A stretch of DNA of 5,511 nucleotides, taken from Acholeplasmataceae bacterium (lineage in GTDB: Bacteria > Bacillota_I > Bacilli_A > Acholeplasmatales > Acholeplasmataceae). The stretch covers positions 1-5,511 of the forward strand of contig JAAYNT010000117.1 in assembly GCA_012520715.1 (NCBI GenBank), given 5' to 3'. A program made the translations under genes and the position numbers. Positions 1 to 5,175 of this stretch are shown here, piece after piece. How positions within the stretch are numbered: position 1 is the first letter of the stretch; each line of letters opens with the position of its first letter. The notes under the pieces are model-generated. The model had not been told where the DNA came from and searched no databases. It saw only the letters and a list, made by a program, of their open reading frames with translations.

Positions 1-86
1 AATACAAACAAAACGATGTTTGTAAGTAACAATATTAAATTAGTAGTTGCATAAGATAGTACTCTTTTTTCGCTTAATTTATTCAT
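1..86 (-). CDS. Partial membrane protein, N-terminal 28 residues, runs off the left edge
   Basis: An ATG at 86-84 overlaps the TGA stop of the ftsK frame (85-83) in an ATGA arrangement. The frame stays open to the window edge, giving 28 codons. The peptide begins MNKLSEKRVLSYATT and continues into NLILLLTNIVLFV, which looks like the start of a transmembrane helix after a short basic N-terminus. A weak AGGT lies five bases before the ATG, so translation is probably coupled to ftsK. The family cannot be named from 28 residues. A short basic lead followed by membrane helices is seen in bacterial PH-domain membrane proteins among many others, so that is only a guess. The overlap and open frame make a real gene likely, but most of it lies outside the window. 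Confidence 0.6.
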   Translation of the reverse strand, partial: MNKLSEKRVLSYATTNLILLLTNIVLFV

Positions 87-1189
87 CTATTACCTAATAT
101 TTCTTCAAGTTCGTCCATTGTTACTAAAACTTCTCTTGCTTTATTCCCTTCTTGTTCTGAGACAATATTATATTTTTCTAAAGCTTGAACTAATGTTTGG
201 GCTCTATTAAATCCAACTTCAAATGTTTTTTGAATTGTGTTAATTGAACATTTTTGTTCTTCTACAACATATCTTGCTACTGGTTCAAATAACTCATCTG
301 AAGTATCTTCTAAGATTTTAACTTTTTGAACTAAATCATTGTGTTCAAATAAGTAGTCTGGATCGGCTTGTTTTCTAATAAAGTCAGTAACCTTATAAAT
401 TTCATTATCAGGAATCCATGCTCCTTGAAGACGAATTAAACGATCTCCTTCTTTAAGTAGCATATCTCCTTTACCTAGTAGTTTTTCAGCACCGGCACCA
501 TCAAGAATTGTTGTTGAGTCAACAAATGAAGCAACTCTAAAGGCAATTCTAGTTGGAATATTTGACTTAATTGTTCCTTTAACAACATCTGTGGATGGTC
601 TTTGGGTTGCAACTAGTAAGTGAATTCCAGCAGCTCTTGCTTTTGAAGTAATTCTTGCAATTGAGTCTTCAACATCATTAGCAGCAACTGCCATTAAGTC
701 TGCAAGCTCATCAATTACTACAACTATATAAGGCATTTTTTCGCCTACTGCACTTCCTGTTAGTAAGTTTTCATTAAATGATTTGATGTCACGGCTTCTG
801 TTTTCAGCAAAAGTTTTATATCTAGTTTCCATCTCTTCAACAACCCATTTTAGAGCTGTTGCAGCCATTTTTGCATCAGTAATTACTGGTGTAATTAGAT
901 GAGGCAAATTATTGTATGGTGTTAATTCTACCATCTTAGGGTCAATTAAAATTAGTTTTAAATCATCTGGTTTGTTTTTAAGAAGTAAACTAACTAATAT
1001 CGTGTTAACACAAACACTCTTACCACTATTAGTAGCCCCGGCTATTAAGCCGTGTGGCATCTTAGTAATGTCGGTGTAGATATTTGTTCCATCAATATCA
1101 ACACCTAATGCCACTTTAAGTGGATGATCTAAATCTTTTGTAAATTGTTCATGGTTAACAACATTACCAAACTTAACAATTTCTGGCAC
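83..1189 (-). CDS. ftsK: FtsK C-terminal fragment: RecA-like motor and gamma winged-helix domain
   Basis: A 368-aa ORF follows the premature stop in the same frame. The listed start is a GTG at 1189, an internal Val codon of the intact protein. No Shine-Dalgarno sequence precedes it (the upstream bases are AAGTACCAAACGAA), so independent translation is doubtful. The motor is well conserved. Walker A is GATNSGKS (51-58), the segment LILIDPKMVELTPYNNLPHL follows at about 79-98, Walker B is VVVIDE (156-161), and ARAAGIHLLVATQRPS ends at 199. KGTIKSNIPTRIAFRVAS and GAGAEKLLGKGDML follow. Residues of about 297-365 form the gamma winged-helix domain (DELFEPVARYVVEE, GFNRAQTLVQALE, REVLV), which in characterised homologues reads KOPS/SRS sequences and contacts XerD. 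The NRA of the recognition helix is present. The frame ends in TGA, overlapping the next gene's ATG. The FtsK motor call is secure; expression depends on how the stop is explained. Confidence 0.88.
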   Translation of the reverse strand: MPEIVKFGNVVNHEQFTKDLDHPLKVALGVDIDGTNIYTDITKMPHGLIAGATNSGKSVCVNTILVSLLLKNKPDDLKLILIDPKMVELTPYNNLPHLITPVITDAKMAATALKWVVEEMETRYKTFAENRSRDIKSFNENLLTGSAVGEKMPYIVVVIDELADLMAVAANDVEDSIARITSKARAAGIHLLVATQRPSTDVVKGTIKSNIPTRIAFRVASFVDSTTILDGAGAEKLLGKGDMLLKEGDRLIRLQGAWIPDNEIYKVTDFIRKQADPDYLFEHNDLVQKVKILEDTSDELFEPVARYVVEEQKCSINTIQKTFEVGFNRAQTLVQALEKYNIVSEQEGNKAREVLVTMDELEEILGNR

Positions 1190-1201
1190 TTCGTTTGGTA
1201 C

Positions 1202-2194
1202 TTAAATACCAACATATGGTTTACCTGGAATTGGTGCTTCAATTCTAATTGTTTCAGCAGCTAAGTTCATCATAATGTTATTTTCTAAGTGTGATACTCT
1301 TTTAACGTTAACACCAGGTTCAAGTGATATTTCATATCTAGTAACTGTTGGTCCTTTTTTAGTGCCAGCAACTCTACCATCAACTTGGAACTGAGCAAGT
1401 GTTGAGTTGATCATTTCAATTTGATTTAATAACCATTCTGGTTTATCGTCTAATGTTAAATCTTTTTTATCAAACATTTCAACATTAGGAAGTTTATAAT
1501 CAACTTCGCTTTTGAGTTGTTTAGATACTTTTGGTTCGTAAGTTTCTTCGAATACTTCATCTTCAAACGGTCTAACTAGAATTGTATCTTCTATCTCATC
1601 AACTGAGTGAAGTTGAGGTTTAGCATAAATTTCAAAATCATCATTTTCAATTTTTGGAGCTTTTGGTTCATGATGACGGTTAATAACTTCTTCATAGTTA
1701 GTTGGTGTTGGTTTTTGATAATCTTCTTCTGATTTTCTAGCATCATAATAAAATGATGGTTCATTTGATTCAACTGTCTCTTGAGCTCCAACACCAATTG
1801 GTTTAATTAGTGATGGTTTTTTAGGTTGGTTTCGTTGTTCTTCAGCTTCAGTTGGTTTATAAACCGGTGTTCCTAAAAACTTCTCTCTTGAATCATCAGT
1901 ATGAATAGTTGCTTTAAACTCGTCATATTTCGCTCTTTCTTCAGCTGACATTTTTTTAGATCTTTCATCTCTAAAAGTATCGTATCTTGTATCAACATCA
2001 CCTGTTTCTACTACTTTTACTTCAGGAACTTCGACATCTTTAACTTTACGACCAAAAATAGGTGAGATTGGATCACTTGGTTTAAACTTAGTTTTTCCTC
2101 TTAATCCTTCAATTTTTACAAATTGAGGAATTTCAAAAATAGCTCGTTTACTTTCGTATTGATCAGTTTTTTGATTTCTTCTTTTTCTACTCAT
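1202..2194 (-). CDS. ftsK: FtsK N-terminal fragment: charged linker plus alpha domain, ends at premature TAA
   Basis: This is a 330-aa ORF. Its ATG at 2194 is preceded by AGGGAG, with GGGAG seven bases upstream, and overlaps the stop of the upstream membrane-protein gene by eight bases (ATGAGTAG), so the start is firm. Residues 1-40 are basic and hydrophilic with no membrane segment, unlike Escherichia coli FtsK or Bacillus SpoIIIE, which begin with several transmembrane helices. Residues of about 50-235 are a charged, mostly acidic linker of low complexity. The alpha domain of the motor starts near YKLPNVEMF (about 233-241) and includes GPTVTRYEISLEPGVNV (about 281-297), LENNIMMNLAAETIRIEAP, and PGKPYVGI at the end. 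The stop cuts the alpha domain short just before VPN. On its own this piece has no Walker motifs and could not hydrolyse ATP. Identification as FtsK/SpoIIIE is secure; whether the fragment is a stable product is unknown. Confidence 0.85.
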   Translation of the reverse strand: MSRKRRNQKTDQYESKRAIFEIPQFVKIEGLRGKTKFKPSDPISPIFGRKVKDVEVPEVKVVETGDVDTRYDTFRDERSKKMSAEERAKYDEFKATIHTDDSREKFLGTPVYKPTEAEEQRNQPKKPSLIKPIGVGAQETVESNEPSFYYDARKSEEDYQKPTPTNYEEVINRHHEPKAPKIENDDFEIYAKPQLHSVDEIEDTILVRPFEDEVFEETYEPKVSKQLKSEVDYKLPNVEMFDKKDLTLDDKPEWLLNQIEMINSTLAQFQVDGRVAGTKKGPTVTRYEISLEPGVNVKRVSHLENNIMMNLAAETIRIEAPIPGKPYVGI

Positions 2195-2948
2195 TTACTA
2201 TCTCCCTTTCTAAGTCGATATATTCGTCTAGTTCATCTAAAGTTAAATCTTCATCTTTGGTGACTTCAAATATTTTTTTACTATAGATTTTATAAGTTTC
2301 CTCACCAGTAATAACAATACTGTTTAAGGCGATTTTTTTAATTATTATTTTAATTGCTTGGTCAATTGTTCCTTTTTTAATCCAATAAAATGGATTTGCA
2401 TATCTTAGTGTACTCCACACTTGACCAAGTTTAGCTCCAACGGCAGTTTTATATATTTTGGATTCTTTAACTTTAGTAGTTGTTGTTCTAAGTGCTAGTA
2501 TTTGTTTAATTGTCATACCTCTAAACATTTTTAATATTCTAGCTTGCAACAACTCATCTACTCGGTCAGTAATATAATGAAGTAAGATTAAAGTCTCATC
2601 GATTGTTAACTCTTGAAGTGGCTTTTTACTTCTTGGATAAAACTTGCTTGCAATGTCGTTTGCTAAATCTTTACTTATTTGGTAAACATTTGCAAATGTT
2701 GAGCCTTCTTTAGCTTTTTCAAGAAGCAAAAATCTACTTTTAGCTTCATTAATGAGCCACTCAATTTCATTTTCATCAACGGACATCTCTTGAACTTTTC
2801 TTTTTCTCATCTCAGTATTCATCCCTCTAATTACAGCCAGAAGGTAAATTAACAACAATAAAAGAAATCCTAATAAGATTCCTAAGCCAAAGGCAATTAT
2901 AGTTGGTAAGTTTAAAAAATCTGAGATCTTAAAAGCAATATTCATCAT
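2187..2948 (-). CDS. Single-pass membrane protein of unknown function, upstream of ftsK
   Basis: This 253-aa protein uses the ATG at 2948, which has AAGGAG five bases upstream (2959-2954). The frame stays open to an ATG at 3050, but that longer start would read through the promoter-like and Shine-Dalgarno sequence, so I rejected it. The product begins MMNIAFKISDF. One strong hydrophobic helix spans about residues 17-40 (GLGILLGFLLLLLIYLL inside it), followed by basic RKRK at about 48-51. The remaining ~200 residues look helical and probably cytoplasmic. Residues 103-119 (FYPRSKKPLQELTIDET), then ITDRVDELL and later YANPFYWIKKG, recall from memory the helical region after the GTPase domain in some bacterial DUF697-like GTPases, but no P-loop is present here. 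That link is tentative. The stop TAG overlaps the ftsK start by eight bases, so the two are probably co-transcribed and translationally coupled. A role with FtsK, such as membrane anchoring, is inference from context only. Confidence 0.85.
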   Translation of the reverse strand: MMNIAFKISDFLNLPTIIAFGLGILLGFLLLLLIYLLAVIRGMNTEMRKRKVQEMSVDENEIEWLINEAKSRFLLLEKAKEGSTFANVYQISKDLANDIASKFYPRSKKPLQELTIDETLILLHYITDRVDELLQARILKMFRGMTIKQILALRTTTTKVKESKIYKTAVGAKLGQVWSTLRYANPFYWIKKGTIDQAIKIIIKKIALNSIVITGEETYKIYSKKIFEVTKDEDLTLDELDEYIDLEREIVNE

Positions 2949-2953
2949 ACCCA

Positions 2954-2959
2954 CTCCTT
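2954..2959 (-). promoter_or_regulatory. Shine-Dalgarno site setting the membrane-protein start at 2948
   Basis: On the minus strand AAGGAG ends five bases before the ATG at 2948. The competing upstream ATG at 3050 has no comparable site, so this ribosome binding site decides the start and shortens the open frame by 34 codons. Confidence 0.75.
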
Positions 2960-2964
2960 CTAAT

Positions 2965-3011
2965 ATTATAACATATATTATAATATTTGTTAGCAGTTGA
3001 TTAACTTTCAA
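2965..3011 (-). promoter_or_regulatory. Putative promoter for the membrane protein-ftsK operon
   Basis: Two perfect TATAAT hexamers lie on the minus strand at 2970-2965 and 2982-2977, six bases apart. The proximal one has CTAACA (2993-2988) 17 bases upstream, a 4/6 match to TTGACA. The distal one has only a loose -35 match; TTGAAA at 3011-3006 is 23 bases away, which is too far. The distal box would leave room for the Shine-Dalgarno sequence in the transcript, while the proximal one would start transcription almost on it. TATAAT-like words are common in such AT-rich DNA, so the exact assignment is uncertain, but the position before the first gene of a divergent pair fits. Confidence 0.5.
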
Positions 3012-3087
3012 ATAGCGATCAAATAAATTAATGACATAAAATTTGTACATAACACATTGTGGTAAAAATTAAGGATATTCTAAAAGT

Positions 3088-3117
3088 TTGCAAAGGCCAA
3101 TCGCCTTATGTAATAAT
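3088..3117 (+). promoter_or_regulatory. Putative promoter for the HAD hydrolase operon
   Basis: TTGCAA (3088-3093) and TAATAA (3111-3116) are separated by exactly 17 bases. A TG at 3109-3110 also gives an extended -10 reading (TGTAATAAT). The predicted transcript starts just before the Shine-Dalgarno site of the gene at 3135. A small perfect inverted repeat, AAGGC-caatc-GCCTT (3093-3107), fills the spacer between the two boxes and could be an operator or a chance feature. Confidence 0.6.
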
Positions 3118-3134
3118 ACTTAATGAGGGATAAT

Positions 3135-3941
3135 ATGAAATATACAATCTTTGTTGACTTAGACGGTTCTTTATTAAACCGCAAAGGTCAAGTATCACCA
3201 AAAACAAAAGAATATATTAATAAAATTACTGCTCTTGGCCATCAAGTTATTATAACAACTGGCCGTCCTTTTATTGGGGCAATCGATATTTATAATACTT
3301 TAGAATTAAAAACTCCTATTATTACTGATAATGGAGCTTTTATTTCTAATCCTAGTAATAAAGATTTCCCTAAAATTAGGATGCCAATGTTACTTGAAGA
3401 TTCACATAAATTATTTAAATTAGTAAAAGATATAACTATCTCGGCACTATATAATATTGATAAATACGTTTATGTCTATAAGCTTGATGAAAGATTACGT
3501 TGGTTATTTCATGAATCTCAAGGAGCAATGGTAGTTGAAGTTCCACTAGATGAGGTTAATGAACCACCTACTGGTATTATTTATACTGTATTAGAGGAGC
3601 ACCAAGCCTTTTTCGAGACTATTATTAATAATCATTTTCCTAATATAACTTACCGTTTATGGGGTACTAAAGATGGGATTTGTTTATTTGAAGTTTATGT
3701 TAAAGAAAACACTAAAGGGAATGCAATTGAGAAATTAATTCAATTATTTAAAATAAATCGAGATTACACGATTGCTTTTGGTGATGATTTAAATGATTTT
3801 GATATGTTAAAAACAGTTGGACACGGAGTTGCAATGTTAAACTCAAGAAACGGTCTTGAAATGTCTACTAAATATCAAACATATCTAACAAATGATGAAG
3901 ACGGTTTAGTTGATTATTTAGAGAAGGTATTTAATTTATGA
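3135..3941 (+). CDS. Cof-type HAD-superfamily hydrolase (subclass IIB phosphatase)
   Basis: A 268-aa protein of normal length for the Cof family. These are cytoplasmic Mg2+-dependent phosphatases acting on sugar phosphates, flavin or other phosphometabolites, and the substrate cannot be read from sequence. The ATG at 3135 is preferred because GAGGG (3125-3129) lies five bases upstream; the ATG at 3123 overlaps that site and would add four residues. All HAD motifs are visible. Motif I is DLDGS (8-12) with nucleophile Asp8 and acid/base Asp10. Motif II is TTGRP (41-45), and TDNGA (64-68) is the family signature. Motif III is Lys194 in TKGNAI, and motif IV is GDDLNDFDM (216-224), followed by GHGVAMLNS. 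The IIB-type cap lies between motifs II and III, roughly residues 80-185. It is the first gene of a plus-strand pair, ending in TGA that overlaps the next ATG. Motif conservation indicates an active enzyme. Confidence 0.93.
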   Translation: MKYTIFVDLDGSLLNRKGQVSPKTKEYINKITALGHQVIITTGRPFIGAIDIYNTLELKTPIITDNGAFISNPSNKDFPKIRMPMLLEDSHKLFKLVKDITISALYNIDKYVYVYKLDERLRWLFHESQGAMVVEVPLDEVNEPPTGIIYTVLEEHQAFFETIINNHFPNITYRLWGTKDGICLFEVYVKENTKGNAIEKLIQLFKINRDYTIAFGDDLNDFDMLKTVGHGVAMLNSRNGLEMSTKYQTYLTNDEDGLVDYLEKVFNL

Positions 3942-4579
3942 TCCAATCAAGTATTTTAGGAAAAGTTGTCTACTTTTTATTTGCTGATGGCTTAAGTGTT
4001 AAATCTTATTCTTCTTTTGTTAAAAAAGATGCTGTAAAAACGATTAATCAGTTATTTGATTCATTAATTGATAAAAAAATTAAACTTGACGAAATGGAAA
4101 TAGACTTTGCTTTTGAGTTTAAAGAAAAATCATTAAATGAAATGAATGATATCTTAAAAAAGGCGTCAAGATTAGATTTATGGACATTTTTATATCAAAA
4201 ACAAACTATGTTTAATTTACTTGAAGAAATTCGTAAATTTATTATTAGTGATGAATCAGATTTAGATATTGTTTTTGATCGTGATGAATATTTAACTGAT
4301 TTTTTAAATAATTTCCCAGATTTATATTATGAATCACTAAATGAAGCAAATGAACTTTTGTCAAACTTTAATATTAATTATGAGTTTGGTGTTTTATATC
4401 AAAAAGATGAGTATGTTTTAGGTTTATATGATGGTATAGTTACTACCGTTCCATTTGAAGACTTTGACGGTTCTACTCCTTATTTAAAATATTATGAGAT
4501 TGTTGTTGGAACAAGAGAAAAAACTTTAATACCACGTTATGTGTTATGCGGTGTTGATATTATTGGAATTGAAATATAG
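3938..4579 (+). CDS. Acidic protein of unknown function, coupled to the HAD hydrolase
   Basis: I do not recognise this 213-aa protein. Its ATG overlaps the TGA of the HAD gene (ATGA, 3938-3941), which supports both the start and co-expression. A modest AGAAGG lies about ten bases upstream. The sequence has no signal peptide, membrane helix, P-loop, cysteine cluster or other motif I can name. It is rich in Asp, Glu, Phe, Tyr and Leu. The N-terminus (SSILGKVVYFLFADG) looks like beta strands. The middle (about residues 30-140) looks mostly helical and acidic, with LDLWTFLYQKQTMFNLLEEI as one amphipathic stretch. The end (YEFGVLYQKDEYVLGLYDG onward) returns to strands. It is probably a soluble cytoplasmic protein. 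It may assist or regulate the phosphatase beside it, but that is inference from gene order. Codon use and base composition look like its neighbours. Confidence 0.85.
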   Translation: MIQSSILGKVVYFLFADGLSVKSYSSFVKKDAVKTINQLFDSLIDKKIKLDEMEIDFAFEFKEKSLNEMNDILKKASRLDLWTFLYQKQTMFNLLEEIRKFIISDESDLDIVFDRDEYLTDFLNNFPDLYYESLNEANELLSNFNINYEFGVLYQKDEYVLGLYDGIVTTVPFEDFDGSTPYLKYYEIVVGTREKTLIPRYVLCGVDIIGIEI

Positions 4580-4581
4580 AT

Positions 4582-4610
4582 AAAAAACACTGCCAAAAAA
4601 AGGCAGTGTT
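4582..4610 (-). terminator. Rho-independent terminator for the phosphorylase-kinase operon
   Basis: A perfect 9-bp stem, AACACTGCC (4586-4594) and GGCAGTGTT (4602-4610), encloses a 7-base loop. Read on the minus strand the stem runs into six consecutive T (4587-4582), the standard intrinsic-terminator form for the kinase gene that ends at 4656. On the plus strand the bases after the stem are T-rich but broken by A (ATATTTAATATTT), so it may also work weakly for the plus-strand operon. Confidence 0.8.
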
Positions 4611-4628
4611 ATATTTAATATTTATTAG

Positions 4629-4657
4629 GCGTTAGTTAATTTAACTAGCGCTTTTTT
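4629..4657 (+). terminator. Rho-independent terminator for the HAD hydrolase operon
   Basis: GCGTTAGTT (4629-4637) pairs with AACTAGCGC (4643-4651) through nine pairs, one of them G-U, around an AATTT loop. Six T follow at 4652-4657. It is oriented for the plus strand, 49 bases after the stop of the 213-aa protein. Its T-run overlaps the stop codon (4658-4656) of the convergent kinase gene by two bases. Confidence 0.8.
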
Positions 4658-5165
4658 ATTTCACAATAAAGCGATCTTCAGCTATTATTATTTTAGCAGT
4701 TTGAGTAAGTGATAGCGATGAGTTATCAATGATGTATCTTGGATCAATTTTTGGATCTTTAAACTTATCTAGATCAGCTTCTAAGTTAGTAAGTGAATGC
4801 TCATCAACTGAGCGAGTTCTATTTCTTAGTTGCAAGGTTTTTAAATCGGCAACTAAGAAAACTACTTTAACTTCTTCTGCATCTTTAGTTGTTGCATCTT
4901 TGGTAATTTCTTCTACTTCATGAGGTAATAATGCATGGCTAAAAATAACATCGATTCCTTCTTTTAAGAAGTTGTTAATGAGTGATCTTGCATTTGTTAA
5001 AAACATTTTTTGCATATCACAATCATTGCAGACAAACTTTGCAACATCATCGCCATCAACGATGGCAGTTTTTTCACTTAGATGAGCTGCTAAAATTCTG
5101 GCAACTGTTGTTTTACCAACACTTGCTGGTCCTGAGATAATAAATAATCTTGTTTTATCCATCAT
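4656..5165 (-). CDS. Small P-loop kinase-like protein (AAA_33/adenylate- or shikimate-kinase-like fold)
   Basis: A protein of 169 aa from the ATG at 5165, or 168 aa from the adjacent ATG at 5162. AGGAGGT (5175-5169) favours the second slightly on spacing. Walker A is GPASVGKTT (12-20) right after the first beta strand, typical of small phosphotransferases. VDGDDV (36-41) sits where such kinases bind substrate or Mg2+. The strands IDVIFSHALL (71-80) and VKVVFLVAD (99-107) follow. LRNRTRS (113-119) carries three Arg, as in the lid of nucleoside-monophosphate or shikimate kinases. The end (YIIDNSSLSLTQTAKII, about 144-160) matches the usual close of that fold. It probably phosphorylates a small molecule with ATP. 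The substrate is not evident; zeta-toxin-like or antibiotic phosphotransferase activity cannot be excluded, but no antitoxin partner is visible. It lies directly downstream of the phosphorylase gene with an eight-base gap. Confidence 0.85.
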   Translation of the reverse strand: MMDKTRLFIISGPASVGKTTVARILAAHLSEKTAIVDGDDVAKFVCNDCDMQKMFLTNARSLINNFLKEGIDVIFSHALLPHEVEEITKDATTKDAEEVKVVFLVADLKTLQLRNRTRSVDEHSLTNLEADLDKFKDPKIDPRYIIDNSSLSLTQTAKIIIAEDRFIVK

Positions 5166-5168
5166 AAT

Positions 5169-5175
5169 ACCTCCT
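5169..5175 (-). promoter_or_regulatory. Strong Shine-Dalgarno site of the kinase gene, overlapping the phosphorylase stop
   Basis: AGGAGGT on the minus strand is nearly a full anti-16S match. It begins inside the phosphorylase TAG, so ribosomes finishing the phosphorylase end on the kinase start region. Spacing from GGAGG is four bases to ATG 5165 and seven to ATG 5162, so the second ATG may be the main start. Confidence 0.75.

Larger units (their letters stand above)
83..2194 (-). pseudogene. ftsK: ftsK/spoIIIE-type DNA translocase, interrupted by one in-frame TAA
   Basis: Read as one frame from ATG 2194 to TGA 83, this is a 703-position FtsK/SpoIIIE-family translocase whose only defect is TAA at 1204-1202 (position 331). 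The sequence around it reads IPGKPYVGI, stop, VPNEVPEIV. The family motif here is typically PGK..(V/I)GIEVPN, so the stop replaces the conserved Glu; GAA to TAA is a single substitution. No frameshift or second lesion is seen in over 2 kb, and both halves keep their key motifs, so the change is very recent, a base-call or assembly error, or tolerated as a split gene. The intact protein would be a hexameric ATP-driven dsDNA pump that clears and segregates chromosome termini at the division site. It is shorter than the usual membrane-anchored members and has no N-terminal transmembrane domain. It sits in an apparent operon between two membrane-protein genes. The two halves are described separately. 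Confidence 0.85.

Noticed and set aside
83..85. Mycoplasma-type code with TGA as Trp
   Set aside because: TGA ends ftsK and the HAD gene in ATGA overlaps, and the Trp codons I checked in ftsK, the HAD gene and the phosphorylase are TGG. The standard bacterial code fits.
1202..1204. TAA reassigned as a sense codon, or a frameshift separating the ftsK halves
   Set aside because: TAA also ends the kinase gene normally, and both ftsK halves are in the same frame, so neither recoding of TAA nor a frameshift is needed.
1591..1797. 68-aa minus-strand open frame within ftsK
   Set aside because: It is a different frame of the charged linker region, with a low-complexity Lys/Asn/Leu/Met product and no initiation site of note.
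2949..3050. Extended N-terminus of the membrane protein from an upstream ATG at 3050
   Set aside because: It would translate through the Shine-Dalgarno site and two TATAAT boxes. The ATG at 2948 has AAGGAG at ideal spacing and the upstream ATG does not.
3123..3134. HAD hydrolase starting four codons earlier at 3123
   Set aside because: That ATG overlaps GAGGG, which is the ribosome binding site for the ATG at 3135, and the conserved domain starts right after 3135.
4729..4923. 64-aa plus-strand open frame within the kinase gene
   Set aside because: It is the antisense shadow of a well-supported P-loop protein; the Ser-rich product has no recognisable feature.
4656..5165. Zeta-type toxin of a toxin-antitoxin pair
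   Set aside because: The P-loop alone is not specific, the protein is shorter than typical zeta toxins, and its neighbour is a metabolic phosphorylase, not a small antitoxin.
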